Assembly (NCBI RefSeq): GCF_907165205.1
Contig: NC_058191.1
Span: 8,434,501-8,498,500 of the forward strand
Direction of reading: 5' to 3'
Length of the DNA stretch: 64,000 nt
Origin: Coccinella septempunctata
Lineage: Eukaryota; Arthropoda; Insecta; Coleoptera; Coccinellidae
Position numbers and translations under genes: made by a program. Shown here in pieces: positions 1 through 12,600 of this stretch (its first letter is position 1; each line of letters begins with the position of its first letter). Below the pieces are notes generated by a model. It was not told the origin of the DNA. It did no database searches and worked only from the letters and a program-made list of their open reading frames with translations.

Positions 1-120
1 ATCAAACTGTCATTGTCAAGGGTGTCAAGTGTTCCGATATAGCACCAAAGAGTATTGATACTCTTTGATTGCATTGCATTGGCCAGTACCTCAATAACCT
101 GTGAAAGCAATTCATCAATA

Positions 121-205
121 AAGCTCTCTCTCTTTCTCCCTCCTTTTTTCTCTCTCTCTTTCTACCTCCTTTTTTCTCTCTCTATCTCTCTCTTTCTCTC
201 TCTCC
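121..205. repeat. Pyrimidine-rich microsatellite
   Basis: Runs of CT, CTTT and TCTC repeats with almost no purines. It lies just upstream of the first RTE-like copy. Translation of the other strand gives a low-complexity R/E/K peptide that should not be taken for a gene. Confidence 0.85.
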
Positions 206-416
206 GGAACAGACGGACTGACTGCTGAATTTTGCTTAAGGTCTGGTTGCATTTCGTGGTACTGTAACAATTTACCTACGTTGGGGTGTAAGGGAGAAGG
301 ATGCGTTTTATAGCCTCTCCTCTCAAATGCCAACCTCACCTACTCGCGGTGCACCCTGTTCTTACGAACGAGGCTCTGGCGACCGAACATGAGCGGTATA
401 ACTCTGTATCCCACAA

Positions 417-986
417 TGGGCAAGTTTCCTAAAACTCCAAAACAGAATTTGAGATTATTTATGGAAAGCCTTTTCCACTAGTTATCCAACACGTAAAAGA
501 TTGGCTTCAAAATTCAGACATTTCAGAAATACACCCTTCGAAACTTCGACTATGTGAAAGCTTGTGACGTAGAATGCCTCCATTTAAGTATAGTAATTTT
601 TCTTAATTCGACAACACTGGAACCGATCAAGAAGATATCCACAGATTACAAAAAATTGTTTCTGTAATCTGTGTCTATACCTCCTCAAAACCGATGACAT
701 TTTGTGTCATTGTTTGTTTTTCTTGTCAAATGTGAACACCAAACTTGATATTTATTATGTCTATGGTGATCAAAAAACTTTCATGACCATTACTGATACA
801 AATAGACGTTGCCGGATTGTAAAAATGACGTAGAATGTTCATAAGAGAGCACTTCTGAAATCAGAATTTTCGTAAGCGAATACAGACAAAATGCAATATG
901 TTAAAATTCGAAAAAAATATATTTCGAGATATTTGAGTTATAAGGATGTTTATGACATATATTTTGAAATTAAGGAAAATACCCCA
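417..986. other. Insert of about 570 bp in the 5' UTR of RTE-like copy A
   Basis: In the intact copy, CCCACAA (about 9764-9770) runs straight into TTACGTAGCC. In copy A the same two edges are separated by about 570 bp of unrelated A+T-rich DNA. No coding sequence, clear terminal repeats or convincing target-site duplication were seen. It may be a non-autonomous element, or 5' UTR sequence that copy B lost. Confidence 0.6.
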
Positions 987-1173
987 TTACCTAGCCTAAA
1001 CATTGGCTTGAGCAGGAAATGGCTCTCTGCGTTGCTCAAGTTACGTCTCAGACCTTGGCGTCTCAGGATACATCTGCCACAAGATAATCTAGTCGTAACC
1101 GCAACCCCAAAGTTGCACTGACAGTGTTACCAGTGCAGCTTTTAAACACCTCCTAACGCAGCTCCTACAAAAG

Positions 1174-4045
1174 ATGGATCAGTCGAACAGGACAAAATTT
1201 GTATCCGGAGGTAAAATACCCTCCCATTCGGATCTCCGGGGGAGGGTGCCTGAGCTAGTGAATCATCGAACAAACACCAATGAAAAGCACATAGCTTTTG
1301 CAGCATGGAACGTCAGAACCATGCTAGACAACCCCAAGGCCGACCGACCAGAGAGGCGTACTGCCCTAATCGATAAGGAACTGCAACGAACATCCATTGC
1401 AATAGTTGCCTTAAGCGAGACACGCTTTTCGGACGAAGGTAGCTTGGTAGAACAAGCGTATTCTTTTTTCTGGAAAGGGTTGCCGGAAGGCGAAATCTGA
1501 CAACATGGCATAGGCTTTGCCATTAGAAACGACCTGGCCGCCAAACTTACCGAAAATTCAGTTGGTATCTCAGAACGTTTAATGACCCTACGCTTTTCTG
1601 CAACGAATAACACGTTTGTGAACATCATTGCAGTATAAGCACCCACTTTGAACTCCTCTGACAACTTAAAGGACACTTTCTACGAAACACTCGTTGCTAC
1701 ATTAAGTAAAATCCCAAAACGGGAACGAATTATTCTCCTTGGAGACTTCAACGCCAGAGTGGGCAGATGTCAAGACTAAGAACTGTGGCCAGGAAAAATA
1801 GGGAAACACGGCACAGACAGCATCAATTCGAACGGAGAACGTCTGCTGGCTCTTTGTGCAAGACACAATCTGTGTATAAGGAACACCTATTTAATTACGA
1901 GACCCAATTCAAGGGGGACCTGGCGCCACCCACGCTCAGGGCATTGGCATACCCTCGACTATGTGATCGTGAGAAGAAAAGATCTGAAAGAGGTGTTGGT
2001 CACTAAACCCATAGCAGATCTGGAGTGCTGGACTGTTCATAGGCTGGTAATCTCGAGAATGACAATCTCAATGCGCCCAAAATACCAACGCAAGCCAAGG
2101 CTTAGTACACATGAGGGCGTTAGACGCCGCGTTGAGCGCGCGTTTGTAGTTTTTAATTCGACCGTCGCGTTTGCAGCGCGCTTCGAGTTACTAGACTGGG
2201 CATTGGAGCGTACACATGCACGCGCGCTCAACGCGGCGTCTAACGCTCTCATGTGTACATAGCCTAATATAAGAGAGCGCCTTCAAATCTCCAAACTACA
2301 AAACCCTTCTACAAAGGAAAGATTCACAGCTGCCGTTAAAGAAAGTCTAACACCACCGGATTATAATGACGACATTGAGACTCATTGGCTCCGCTTCAAG
2401 TCATCTCTCACGAATACACCGAAAGTATTACTGGGCACAGAGCGCCCCCGAAAATCCTCAGACTGGTTTGCCGACAGCGAAACTCATATTGCACCCCTTT
2501 TGGACGCAAAACACAAAGCGAAGAAAACCGCAATTAACAACCCTGGTGATGTTGCAGCCCAAAAAAGTTTAAAAGTTTTATAAACATAAAACGCGAGGTC
2601 CGTCAAGAATTAAGGAAAATCAAGGATAGCTGGTGGAAAGAGAAAGCTAGGGAAATACAAGCTTACGCCGATAAGCATGACTACAGGCGTTTTTTCGAAA
2701 CTAATAAAACTGTTTACGATCCAAGCAGAAAAGCTAGCGTGCTCATGGAGCTATTCTAACTGACGAAAAAGGAGATGTGCCACAACACGAGACTTCAAAG
2801 ACGCTTTAGTTATCAACCTCTATAAGAACAAAGGCGTTACGTCAAATTGCAACAATTACAGGGGCATATCGTTGCTTAGCGTGGCCGGCAAAATTCTCTC
2901 GAAGATTATGGCTAATCGTCTGATTCAACTCTTAGAAAAATTTTTACCTGAATCCCAGTGCGGCTTTCGACCAAATCGAGGTACGGTGGACCTAATTTTC
3001 ACACTGCAAGAGAAGGCCCGTGAACAACAATCAAGGATCTATACAGCCTACATCGATTTAAGTAAGGCCTTCGACTCGGTGAATCGGACAGCGCTGTGGA
3101 AAATCATGGGACACCTTGGAGTACGTACCCGAAAAATTCTTAGCAGTGTGTAAAAGCCTTCATACCAACAAACCGCTAGAATACAGCATAATGGCTCTAC
3201 AACCGATCATTTCATTACCAATTCTGGAATAAAAGAAAGCTGCGTGTTAGCGCCTTTACTGTTCAATATTTTCGCCATAGCTGTCTCGATAATTGCTGAC
3301 ATGAGTATGCCTGTAAGAGGTGTTGGAATAAAATTCAGATTTGATGGAGGCCTATTTAACCTGAAGCGCCCCAGAGCAAAAACCCGTTCAAAGTTTATCA
3401 CGGAACTTCAATATGCAGACGACTGCGCACTTATAGCTAGCAGCTATATATATACGAATATATATACGAAGCTTTTTTTTCGGCATCGTGGGCATTCTGG
3501 AAGCTTAAGGTCAGAGTGTTTACAAAGCAGTCGTCCTCCCAACGCTTCTTTACGGAAGCGAATGCTGGACGCCCTACAGGTGACATATTAAACAGCTTGA
3601 ACAAACGCAACAACGTCATCTAAGACAAATAATGCACATCAGATGGTTCCACAAAGTTTCGAATGCAGAAGTCTTGCAACGCGCGAGTTGTACAACAATT
3701 GAGACTCAAGTAACGAGGGCCCGACTCAGATGGAGCGGCCACATTCTGAGTATACAAGACACAAGACTCCCCAAAATAGCTCTGTATGGCGAATTCACAG
3801 AGGGAGCCCGAAAACCAGGAGGCCAGTATAAGCGGTTTAAGCATATACTGCATCAATCCCTAAAATCAGTTAATGCCAATCATAACTGGGAACAACTAGC
3901 TTTGGTACACAGGTATAATGGAGACTCGAGAAGGATGCAGCGGCGGCCAGATCTGCTTGGTGACTATCCATGCCCTGAGTGTGGAAGGATCTGCAGGTCA
4001 TGGTTGGGTCTCTTTAGTCACAGGAGGGCACACAGTCGCAACTAG
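1174..4045 (+). pseudogene. Endonuclease-reverse transcriptase pseudogene, RTE-like copy A
   Basis: Remnant of the EN-RT polyprotein. The first 108 codons are open and correspond to the start of the AP-endonuclease-like domain. The first break is an AGA-to-TGA change at about 1498, followed by TAA codons near 1638 and 1778 and several frameshifts. RT block fragments are readable at 2872-3153 (FIDLSKAFDS-like) and 3244-3430, including YADDCALIAS. The last 137 codons, 3632-4045, keep the conserved C-terminal region and the CPECGRIC zinc finger. The MITE at 2099-2264 and the internal deletions make the copy non-functional. Identity to the intact copy remains high, so decay is fairly recent. Confidence 0.9.
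2099..2264. repeat. MITE with GC-rich terminal inverted repeats
   Basis: This 166-bp block is absent from the matching place in the intact RTE-like copy, so it is an insertion. Its ends are inverted repeats of about 45 bp with two or three mismatches. The outer part is GGCTTAGTACACATGAG on the left against GGCTATGTACACATGAG on the right, followed by a CpG-rich stem (GCCGCGTTGAGCGCGCG). It has no coding capacity. The target duplication is unclear, so the DNA-transposon superfamily is not assigned. Confidence 0.85.
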
Positions 4046-4055
4046 CCCTAAGAAG

Positions 4056-4465
4056 GGCAATTTTTTTACGTAGAATCAAAAGACGGGCTCAAAATATTTT
4101 TTCATTTCGAAGCGTTAGGCGAACTTTCGTTGTTTTAAATGCAAACTTTTATTGAATTTGTTATTTATATATTGAAAGAAATCTTTTGTCAGTAGATTCT
4201 ACGTATAAAAGTATCTGATGGGTTCAAGTTTCAGATCTGTAAGTTCAAAGACAAAAAAATTATGAGAACTTTTCGAAACCGTCGTAATCTCATTTTTCGC
4301 TAATAATTCCAAAACGAAGAATCGTAGGGGGCTACGATTCCCACACATTCTTTGTTTCTCTGAAAAAGAGCTAGAAAATGTGTCATCCGTTTTCTTTTAG
4401 CACTTATACCTACCTAGTTCTCGAGATCCCCTCAGTAGACAACGAATTGTGCCCAGCCTGTACAT
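4056..4465. repeat. Dispersed repeat, family shared with 55465-55870
   Basis: Shares long stretches with the repeat in the last FUT8 intron: TTCTACGTA, then TTTCAGATCTGTAA, TTATGAGAACTTTTCGAAA, and GAGATCCCCTCAGTA near the end. The distal copy is palindromic. Here only one arm and the interior are seen. It abuts the broken 3' end of RTE-like copy A. No coding potential. Confidence 0.7.
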
Positions 4466-4638
4466 ACCCATTCTGATAGGAAATTCACACCTGAATCATT
4501 TCATCTCACACATTCCCGATAGCTCAGCAGGCATTCTATTGAATACTTAGGAATTAAATACAATGCCAAGGTAAAGTATGAAATGAACAAACGCATTCGT
4601 ATTATTTCATACATTGCCCATTGCCTAAGAAGACCCAG

Positions 4639-4674
4639 GCATTCTATACATTGCCTAGGTATTGTATAGAATGC
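4639..4674. repeat. Short perfect hairpin
   Basis: GCATTCTATACA and its exact reverse complement TGTATAGAATGC, separated by 12 nt. Similar GCATTCTAT and TTGCCTAG words recur between 4520 and 4690, suggesting a decayed local repeat. Function unknown. Confidence 0.5.
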
Positions 4675-4710
4675 TTGAATTATACACATTGCCGGTAACA
4701 TATACACTTA

Positions 4711-7700
4711 ATGTGGCGTTATTACTCTAAAAAACTTTTCATAGTGTTGACTCATTTATTTCAGCTCGAAGAACTGGTTCAAACGGGATTCGAGATATGT
4801 TCTTAATTCAGTTCTAATTTTAAGACAATCGAATAAGTCGATCTTGACCCTAGAAGTTCATTGTCGGAAGGCACTTGAATTTCGCACCAAATCGAATAGA
4901 TTTATCATTTACTGCTTCTTATTTTCAGTAAGGAATATGCTACATCCAGTATTTTTAAATTGAAATAAATAGGGGATAGTGGCTAATAGCTACTAGCCTG
5001 AGGGAGATCAAGCTCGATAGTACAGTATTAGTATAATAGCATATTCGTTTTCCGAAAGTTGCATGTCTCAAAACTACCCGAATAACTTACATACGGTACC
5101 TATTACAAATTTCGAATTTCCATTACTCAATAACTAGGTCAGCTAAATTCCGGAAGTGAGAACTGAGAACAATTATTATAGCAATTTACAAATTGAGTTG
5201 CATCAGTCAACACTGCTGATAATGAGATATTTTTGCTTCATTATCACCAATAATAATGGTATTATATTCAGTTACTTATTATATGGGATTTTGAAAAATT
5301 TTAATGCCAGTCTAGAATTTTAACAGTTTATCTACTTTTAAGACATGTAGATTTCAAAACACAAGTGGAAAAATCTATCCAGGTTTTTTTGGGAAACGAC
5401 TGCACATAAGTTTATGAAGATTTGTATAAAAATCGAGTATAAAGCCCGTTTGCAACAGCCGAGAATTCTCTACAAAATTCTCGCAAGAAAACGGCAGAGA
5501 TTATTTTGTATGCAACTGTTCAGCGAATTCTACCGAAAGTGCGTATGTAACGGTAAATAATTCACGGCGCATGAATTTTCGAGTAAATTCTCTAGAGAGA
5601 ATTCTCGGGCTTAAAAGTAATAAAAAGAGAGGATTAAAAAAAAAGTATCCCAAAAATATTTAGTAAAAATGCTTTTTCGGTATTTTTATTTACTCAACTC
5701 GTTAAGTAAGTCCTAACTAAAATATGAATTTCTAATCCTGGTGTGTATATCCCAATTCCCTTAATCTAAACCTAAAACTGTTTCTGTAGTATAAAATGAA
5801 ACCTCTAATGAACAACTATTTCAAAAAATAGGTAAAAAACCCATAAGAATTTTCGAGGAAAATGCATCCTACTCCTAATATGTGTCTTGTACATATAGGT
5901 AATATTAGTTTTATGGAGAAAACTAAGGATCTGGACGAGACAATTTTGAGTGTGTATAATGATTCAGGAACATTCGATTTTTTGGAGCAATTGCTTGTCT
6001 TGAAATGAGACTATGGCTTTAATTTTATTTGAGGCAAGATCTGAAATTATTTATCGAAAAAGATTTCTCCTTATATTCTTAAATTTGTTCAAAGTTGTAT
6101 TCAATATTGTACACTTTGTTTGTAGTATTGTACATTGTTTATCTTCACTATAGTGATTTTCAGAAGTATTTGATATGCAAGATGTAAATCAATGTTGCGA
6201 AAAAATTTTTCAGAGAAGATTTCTTGTCAAAAAAATACAGTTGGTTTTTCACATATTTTTTTTTAGCAACCTCTCAAGTATTGAAAAGCAGTTTTTAATT
6301 TTTTGCATAGAAAACTGACAGAAATGAAAATGGACAGACACTCTAAGGAAGTGAAAAGGCGGCCAAAAAAAAAGTTTGTAGCGTTTCCCTATAATTGCTT
6401 GGGGTAGATGAAGCCACACCTAAAATTTGTTTCGAAAGAAACTTTTTCACTTAGTCAGATTAAACCATTTAAAAATGATTTTGTTAGCTCTTGTTATTAC
6501 TTGGTGAAAGTAAAGGTTTCTGGGGAAAAAAATTACAGGTAAATAAATTCACCCAGTAGGCGAATATCATACTGACATTTTAGGGAAACACCACCAATCT
6601 TTTGCCTTTCTGGTTCCTAAGGAAAAAATTTAAAATTGCTTTTCAGGTCACATCTTTAGGGGGCTGTATCTAAACAGGGGCTGCTCAAAAAAGAAATTTT
6701 TATGAAAGACCCACACTTTTTTCTGACAAGTAACCACCCCTTGAAGAATTTTTTGGAACTATTCAAACAGAATCTATTTATTCCAAATTTGTCATTTTGG
6801 ATCTCATATTACCTATGTCCACAAATAGATCAATTGTGAAAACAAGAAGGGTTGTTTCAGAGAAATTATTTACTCTGGCACATGCGATCAATACTGTTAT
6901 TTTGAAATGAGGCCTGAAAATGAAAAGTGAGAAACATTATAGTTGAAATTTTTATCTTCTTTATTACTACTGAATTCTTCGCGTTTGTTTGCTCTTTAAT
7001 TAATGGTTGGGAAAAAGGTTCCTGTATTCATGTCCTCTAAAAAGCAGTTTTTTATTCACTCATGCTAGGTAAAAAATTTCTTAGTATGAAGATGATGATT
7101 CTATTAAACTGAATCAGATGATTTATGATCTCTAACATGAATTATTTATCCACGATGAATGTTTGATCACAGTACCTAGCAGATTCATGATTTAATTTTT
7201 ATGAAGTAGAATTGATTAAACCGCTAAAAGTTCGACTGTCAATTATCGTATAGTTATTTGTTTTGAATGGAATATTAGAGCTCTGAAGGCCTGAAAAATT
7301 ACTCTTCAGAAAGACCTAATAAAAGCACCTCTTACCTGTCATATACAGGGAAATCGACGGTATATTGTCCGAAGCACATTTTGATATATTTTTCGATATC
7401 ACTAGGGTTGGCATTTTTCTACACTTCTATTTCAACACCACACTTTTGAAACACACAACAAACAAGCCCGGCTTACATTTCCCATGCGTGAAAATTCTAA
7501 TGAATACACTCAGACAAACAACGTGAGCTCTTGTAATCCCTCATAATCGTTCTATATTGACACTACAATTCCGTCTGCTGGATATTGTACCAACTTTTAC
7601 TTTTTTAATATCGTTAACGCCGAGCAACATATCGCTCTGAATGGCCTACAAACTGATATAACTTTCCCTCTCAACTAGTAGGCACACTGTAGAATTAGAT

Positions 7701-7980
7701 ATGAATATTAATTCGTTATCCGAAAATCCCCAGTTGGCAAGCTCTTAAATAGAATACCACTCTTCGAGAAGTCTCGATTATTTCATATCGAATAGAATAG
7801 GGAAAAAGAAAAGGAAGAACATAATGAATCGAAATCATTCTTTATGAAAGGATGTGAAGATTTTTTTGTTCGTTCTCATTGGTACTATAACGAGAGTATC
7901 AAAACACACCGATTTTCATAACTTGTAACGCATTCGATTTTCTCAAACAATTTTTGAATTTATTCTCATTTTCCTCGCAG
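4711..7980. other. Non-coding A+T-rich stretch
   Basis: No convincing gene. It contains a small palindromic repeat (5442-5612) and a stretch at about 6640-6790 resembling 29600-29715. The latter share words such as CATCTTTAGGGG and TGACAAG, and look like decayed copies of one repeat. Confidence 0.5.
5442..5612. repeat. Palindromic MITE-like repeat
   Basis: Begins AAGCCCG and ends CGGGCTT, with the GAGAATTCTC motif repeated in inverted order inside both ends. It is about 170 bp, without an ORF. The arms are diverged and no target duplication was identified. Confidence 0.45.
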
Positions 7981-8083
7981 ATGATACAACTGGCTAAAAA
8001 AGTAGACCTTTCTCATATACAGGGTGCGGCAGAGATGACTGACGAGTTTCGAAGGGCCATTGCTCGGGCTTTGGTGGGAATAG
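7981..8083 (+). CDS. Candidate isolated exon, unrecognised
   Basis: A 103-nt open stretch is bounded by a good 3' splice site (pyrimidine-rich tract ending CTCGCAG at 7980) and a consensus donor (GTAAGT from 8084). Read from the ATG at 7981 it gives 34 codons plus one base, including the peptide TDEFRRAIARALVG. I do not recognise a family. No flanking exon could be joined to it. The internal ATACAGGGTGCGGCA resembles the starts of insect MITEs and TE fragments (compare 25401 and 45785), so it may be repeat-derived and not a real exon. Confidence 0.22.
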
Positions 8084-8499
8084 GTAAGTGCAGAAGGGCA
8101 CCCTGTGTTCCTTAGGGTCTGCAATTTTAAGTCGACACTATGATTTGGACCGAAATGTATTTTATACGCAAAATAACTTATTTATATTGGAAGTTTTGAA
8201 GAAAACCTTGTCGTTTTTGTTCCATAATGTTGTTAGTTCCAATCAACATCTCCTTTCTGTGAATGCTCATTTTTTTTTAAATAATAAAAGAGCAATAACA
8301 TAATTCCTCAAATATTTCAATGAAGAGTTATTTTTATTTGTTTGAACATGAAATATTCTTTGACAGTTCATAAAATTTTGATATTTCTTAAGGAAAAGTT
8401 ACGTTTGCATTGTGAACACTTTACGAATTACGACAACATTACGCCTTACACGGTCATATTAAATGAGCCCTACCTTCTCAGCGTTAAGTTTCGATCTTG

Positions 8500-8932
8500 T
8501 GTCCGTGAAGTTAGCACCCACTTTTTGAAAATGAAGAAAATTTTTTTTGCATTCGTCAGTGACACGTTAGTAACTATTTGTAATACGAAAATTTTCGTTT
8601 GTACCTCAAAGATACTGGTAGAAAAACACCGCATTCCGTTGGGTCCTAACTTCAGTGGAACCCACTGTTCGATTTTTCGCGAAAAATAAAGTAGGTTAGG
8701 TTACAAAGAAGAATTGTTGTGTTACAAATAGTACTTTTCAACTGTACTTTATTTTTCGCGAAAAATCGAACAGTGGGTTCCACTGAAGTTAGGACCCAAC
8801 GGAATGCGGTACCAGTATCTTTGAGGAACAAATGAAAATTTTCGTGTTACAAATAGTTACTAACGAGTTACTAACGAGTTCAATAAAATTTTCTTCATTT
8901 TCGAAAAAATGCGTGCTAACTTCACGGACACG
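8500..8932. repeat. Palindromic foldback repeat, about 190-bp arms
   Basis: The left arm (about 8500-8693) and right arm (about 8745-8932) are near-perfect reverse complements around a loop of about 50 bp. Outer word GTGTCCGTGAAGTTAGCAC, inner word TTTTTCGCGAAAAATCGAAC (itself partly palindromic). A few short indels separate the arms. Open frames here are mirror-image artefacts of the palindrome. Probably a non-autonomous DNA element. Confidence 0.85.
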
Positions 8933-8999
8933 AAATAGTTCCAAAATCCTAAATTGGAAAAAATTGACCAGTACGATGGCGCTACAGCCCACAAAGCTC

Positions 9000-9098
9000 G
9001 AATTTGATTAGCTGTTTTGAGAGTTTTGAGACAGATATTCCCGGGATGACTGGTCTCAATGAGGGGGGGACTTCATTCTTTAGGGATACCTTAAATAT
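9000..9098 (+). pseudogene. Tc1/mariner-type transposase relic, left fragment
   Basis: Frame-shifted remnants of the segment after the catalytic region can be read, ending in a DF-L-GYLKY string (stop in place of W) at 9068-9098. This resembles the DFFLWGYLK block of Tc1/IS630-superfamily transposases. The reading is cut at GATACCTTAAATAT (9085-9098). The same 14 bases recur at 13654-13667, where the C-terminal part of the transposase continues. Confidence 0.5.
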
Positions 9099-9624
9099 TA
9101 GGTAGTGATAACGGGACTGAGGACCAAGTAAAAAGCAAAGTCTAAAAATTCACCGACGTTTCGTCTGTATTTTCAGACTTTTTCTAGGTTCATTCTAGAG
9201 TCATTTAAAGTTAAAAATTACTATAAAATCGCAGTACATATTCCGGAGATGAAATCTCAAACGTCAATTTTAAGACAAATGAAACAATGAAAACAATGAT
9301 AAAACAACACCACAGATAACAATGAATAAATGACACATTTGGTCTACCGCGTTCAACTACATTTGATCGACTTATAAATATTGATTACACTACTATATAA
9401 TGAGCTGAGTCCCTATGTATCTCACTTAAACACCGTTTTTTATAGTTCACTTCTCTGTGTAGTATAGAAACTGTGACTGTATGGAGAAGAATAGGAGTGC
9501 AACTGAGATGTCGTGTCGGCCTTAGCTCGTCATCATTTTGACAGTTGTCATAATTTTAGTTTTAGTGATGTTTCTATACTAGACAGAGAAGTGAACTATA
9601 AAAAACGGTGTTTGAGTGAGATGT

Positions 9625-9636
9625 GTAATCAATATT
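9625..9636. repeat. Target-site duplication of RTE-like copy B, left
   Basis: GTAATCAATATT immediately precedes the LINE and is repeated exactly at 13321-13332 after its 3' tail. Confidence 0.92.
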
Positions 9637-12600
9637 GGGGTGTAAGGGGGAAGGATGCGTTTTATAGCCTCTCCCCTCAAATGCCAACCTCACCTACTCG
9701 CGGTGCACCCTGTTCTTACGAACGAGGCTCTGGCGACCGAACATGAGCGGTATAACTCTGTTTCCCACAATTACGTAGCCTAAACATTGGCTTGAGCAGG
9801 AAATGGCTCTCTGCGTTGCTCAAGTTACGTCTCAGACCTTGTCGTCTCAGGATACCTGTGCCACAAGATAATCTAGTCGTAGCCGCAACCAAAGTTGCAC
9901 TGACAGCGTTACCAGTGCAGCTTTTGAACACCTTCTAACGCAGCTCCTACAAAAAGATGGATCAATCGAACAGGACAAAATTCTTATCCGGAGGTAAAAT
10001 ACCCTCCCATTCGGATCTGCGGGGGAGGGTGCCTGAGCGAGTGAATCATCGAACAAACACCAATGAAAAGCACATAGCTTTTGCAGCATGGAACGTCAGA
10101 ACCTTGCTAGACAACCCCAAGGCCGACCGACCAGAGAGGCGTACTGCCCTAATCGATAAGGAACTGCAACGAACATCCATTGCAATAGTTGCTTTAAGCG
10201 AAACACGCTTTTCGGACGAAGGTAGCTTGGTAGAACAAGCGTATACTTTTTTCTGGAAAGGCTTGCCGGAAGGCGAAATCAGACAACATGGCGTAGGCTT
10301 TGCCATTAGAAACGACCTGGCCGCCAAACTTACCGAAAATCCAGTTGGTATCTCAGAACGTTTAATGACCCTACGTTTTCCTGCAGCGAATAACACGTTT
10401 GTGAACATCATTGCAGTATACGCACCCACTTTGAACTCCTCTGACAACTTGAAGGACACTTTTTACGAAACACTCGTTGCTACATTAAGAAAAATCCCAA
10501 AACGGGAACGAATTATTCTCCTTGGAGACTTCAACGCCAGAGTGGGCAGGGGTCAAGACTCAGAACTATGGCCGGGAATAATAGGGAAACACGGCACAGA
10601 CAGCATTAATTCGAATGGAGAACGTCTGCTGGCTCTTTGTGCAGAACACAATCTGTGCATAACGAACACCTATTTTATTACGAGACCCAATTCAAGGGGG
10701 ACCTGGCGACACCCGCGCTCAGGGCATTGGCATACCCTCGACTATGTGATCGTGAGAAGGAAAGATCTGAAAGAGGTGTTGGTCACTAAACCCAGAGCAG
10801 ATCTGGAGTGCTGGACTGATCATAGACTGGTAATCTCGAGAATGAAAATCTCAATGCGCCCAAAATACCAACGCAAGCCAAAGTATCTAAGAGAGCGCCT
10901 TCAAATCTCCAAACTACAAAACCCTTCTACAAAGGAAAGATTCACAGCTGCCGTCAAAGATAGCCTAACACCACCGGATTATAACGACGACATTGAGACT
11001 CATTGGCTCCGTTTCAAGTCATCCCTTACAAATACAGCGAAAGAAATACTGGGCACAGAACGCTCCCGAAAATCCCCAGACTGGTTTGCCGACAGCGAAA
11101 CTCATATCGCACCCCTTTTGGACGCAAAACACAAAGCGATGAAAACCGCAATTAACAAGCCTGGCGATGTTGCAGCCCAAATAAGTTTCATAAACATAAA
11201 ACCCGAGGTCCGTCAAGAAATAAGAAAAATCAAGGACAGCTGGTGGAAAGAAAAAGCTAGGGAAATACAAGCTTACGCCGATAACCATGACTACAGGCGT
11301 TTTTTCGAAGCTATTAAAACTGTTTACGGTCCAAGCAGAAAAGCTAGCTTTCCTATAAGAGATGCTCAAGGAGCTATTCTAACTGATGATAGAAAAATTC
11401 TCGAAAGATGGAAGGAGCACTACTCACAGGTCTTGAATCAAAATAACGACTCGGATTTATCCATTTTAGACCTGCTCCCCGCGTATAGTCCGATGACATC
11501 GCTTGATGACGAAATCTCAATGTCGGAAATCATAAGTGCGATCAAAAATATGAAAAATGATAAGTCACCTGGTCTAGACGGCATTCCGGCGGAGATATTC
11601 AAAGCCTTAGATGAAGACATTCTCAATAGTCTCCTAACACTATTCCGCAAGATCTGGAAACAGGAAGATGTGCCACAAGACTTCAGAGACGCTTTAGTTA
11701 TCAACCTCTATAAGAACAAAGGCGATACGTCGAATTGCAACAATTACAGAGGCATATCGTTGCTTAGCGTGGCCGGTAAAATTCTCTCGAAGATTATGGC
11801 TAATCGTCTGGTTCCACTCTTAGAGAAGCTTTTACCTGAATCCCAGTGCGGCTTTCGACCAAATCGAGGTACGGTGGACCTAATTTTTACACTGCGACAG
11901 CTACAAGAAAAGGCCCGTGAACAACAAACAAGGATTTATACAGCCTTCATCGATTTAAGCAAGGCATTCGACTCGGTGAATCGGAGAGCGCTATGGAAAA
12001 TCATGGCACGTCTAGGAGTACCCGAAAAATTCCTAGCAGTGTGTAAAAGCCTTCATACCAACAACACCGCTAGAATACAGCATAATGGCTCTACAACCGA
12101 CCATTTCTCAACCAACTCTGGAATAAAACAAGGCTGCGTATTAGCGCCTTTACTGTTCAATATTTTCGCGATAGCTGTATCGATAATTGCTGACATGAGC
12201 ATGCCCGTAAGAGGTGTTGGGATAAGATTCAGATTTGATGGAGGCCTGTTTAACCTGAAGCGCCTCAGAGCAAAAACCCGTACCAAGTTTATCACGGAAC
12301 TTCAATATGCAGACGACTGTTCACTCATCGCTAGCAGCTCAGAGGATCTACAGATAATGATGGACACCTATAAACATATATACGAAGCTTTAGGCCTTAG
12401 ACTCAATATTGATAAGACCAAAATCCTGGTGAGTCCGCCAGAAAGCCTTCAAACAGATATCAGCCTGGACAATGAAACTCTAGAACAGGTCGAGCAGTTC
12501 AAATACTTGGGAAGCTTCATAAATACTAGGGCTAACCTTGACACGGAAATACACAACCGTATCAATTCGGCATCACGGGCATTCTGGAAGCTGAAGGACA

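Larger units (their letters stand above)
280..4055 (+). mobile_element. RTE-like LINE, decayed copy A
   Basis: Aligns by eye along almost its whole length with the intact copy at 9637-13320. The 5' UTR begins at the shared GGGGTGTAAGG, the ORF remnant starts at 1174, and the C-terminal zinc finger ends at 4045. Similarity stops soon after the stop codon, so the 3' tail is lost or replaced by the repeat at 4056-4465. Two foreign inserts (417-986 and 2099-2264) and at least two internal deletions are visible: about 270 bp near 2760, and a second near 3445-3480 that removes the segment after the YADD box. Confidence 0.9.

Noticed and set aside
8342..8689. 115-codon open frame
   Set aside because: Most of it is the left arm of the foldback repeat at 8500-8932. 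The matching frame on the other arm encodes a similar peptide by symmetry.
10046..10459. Long antisense frame over the LINE endonuclease
   Set aside because: A shadow of the intact plus-strand ORF. The same antisense frame appears over copy A.
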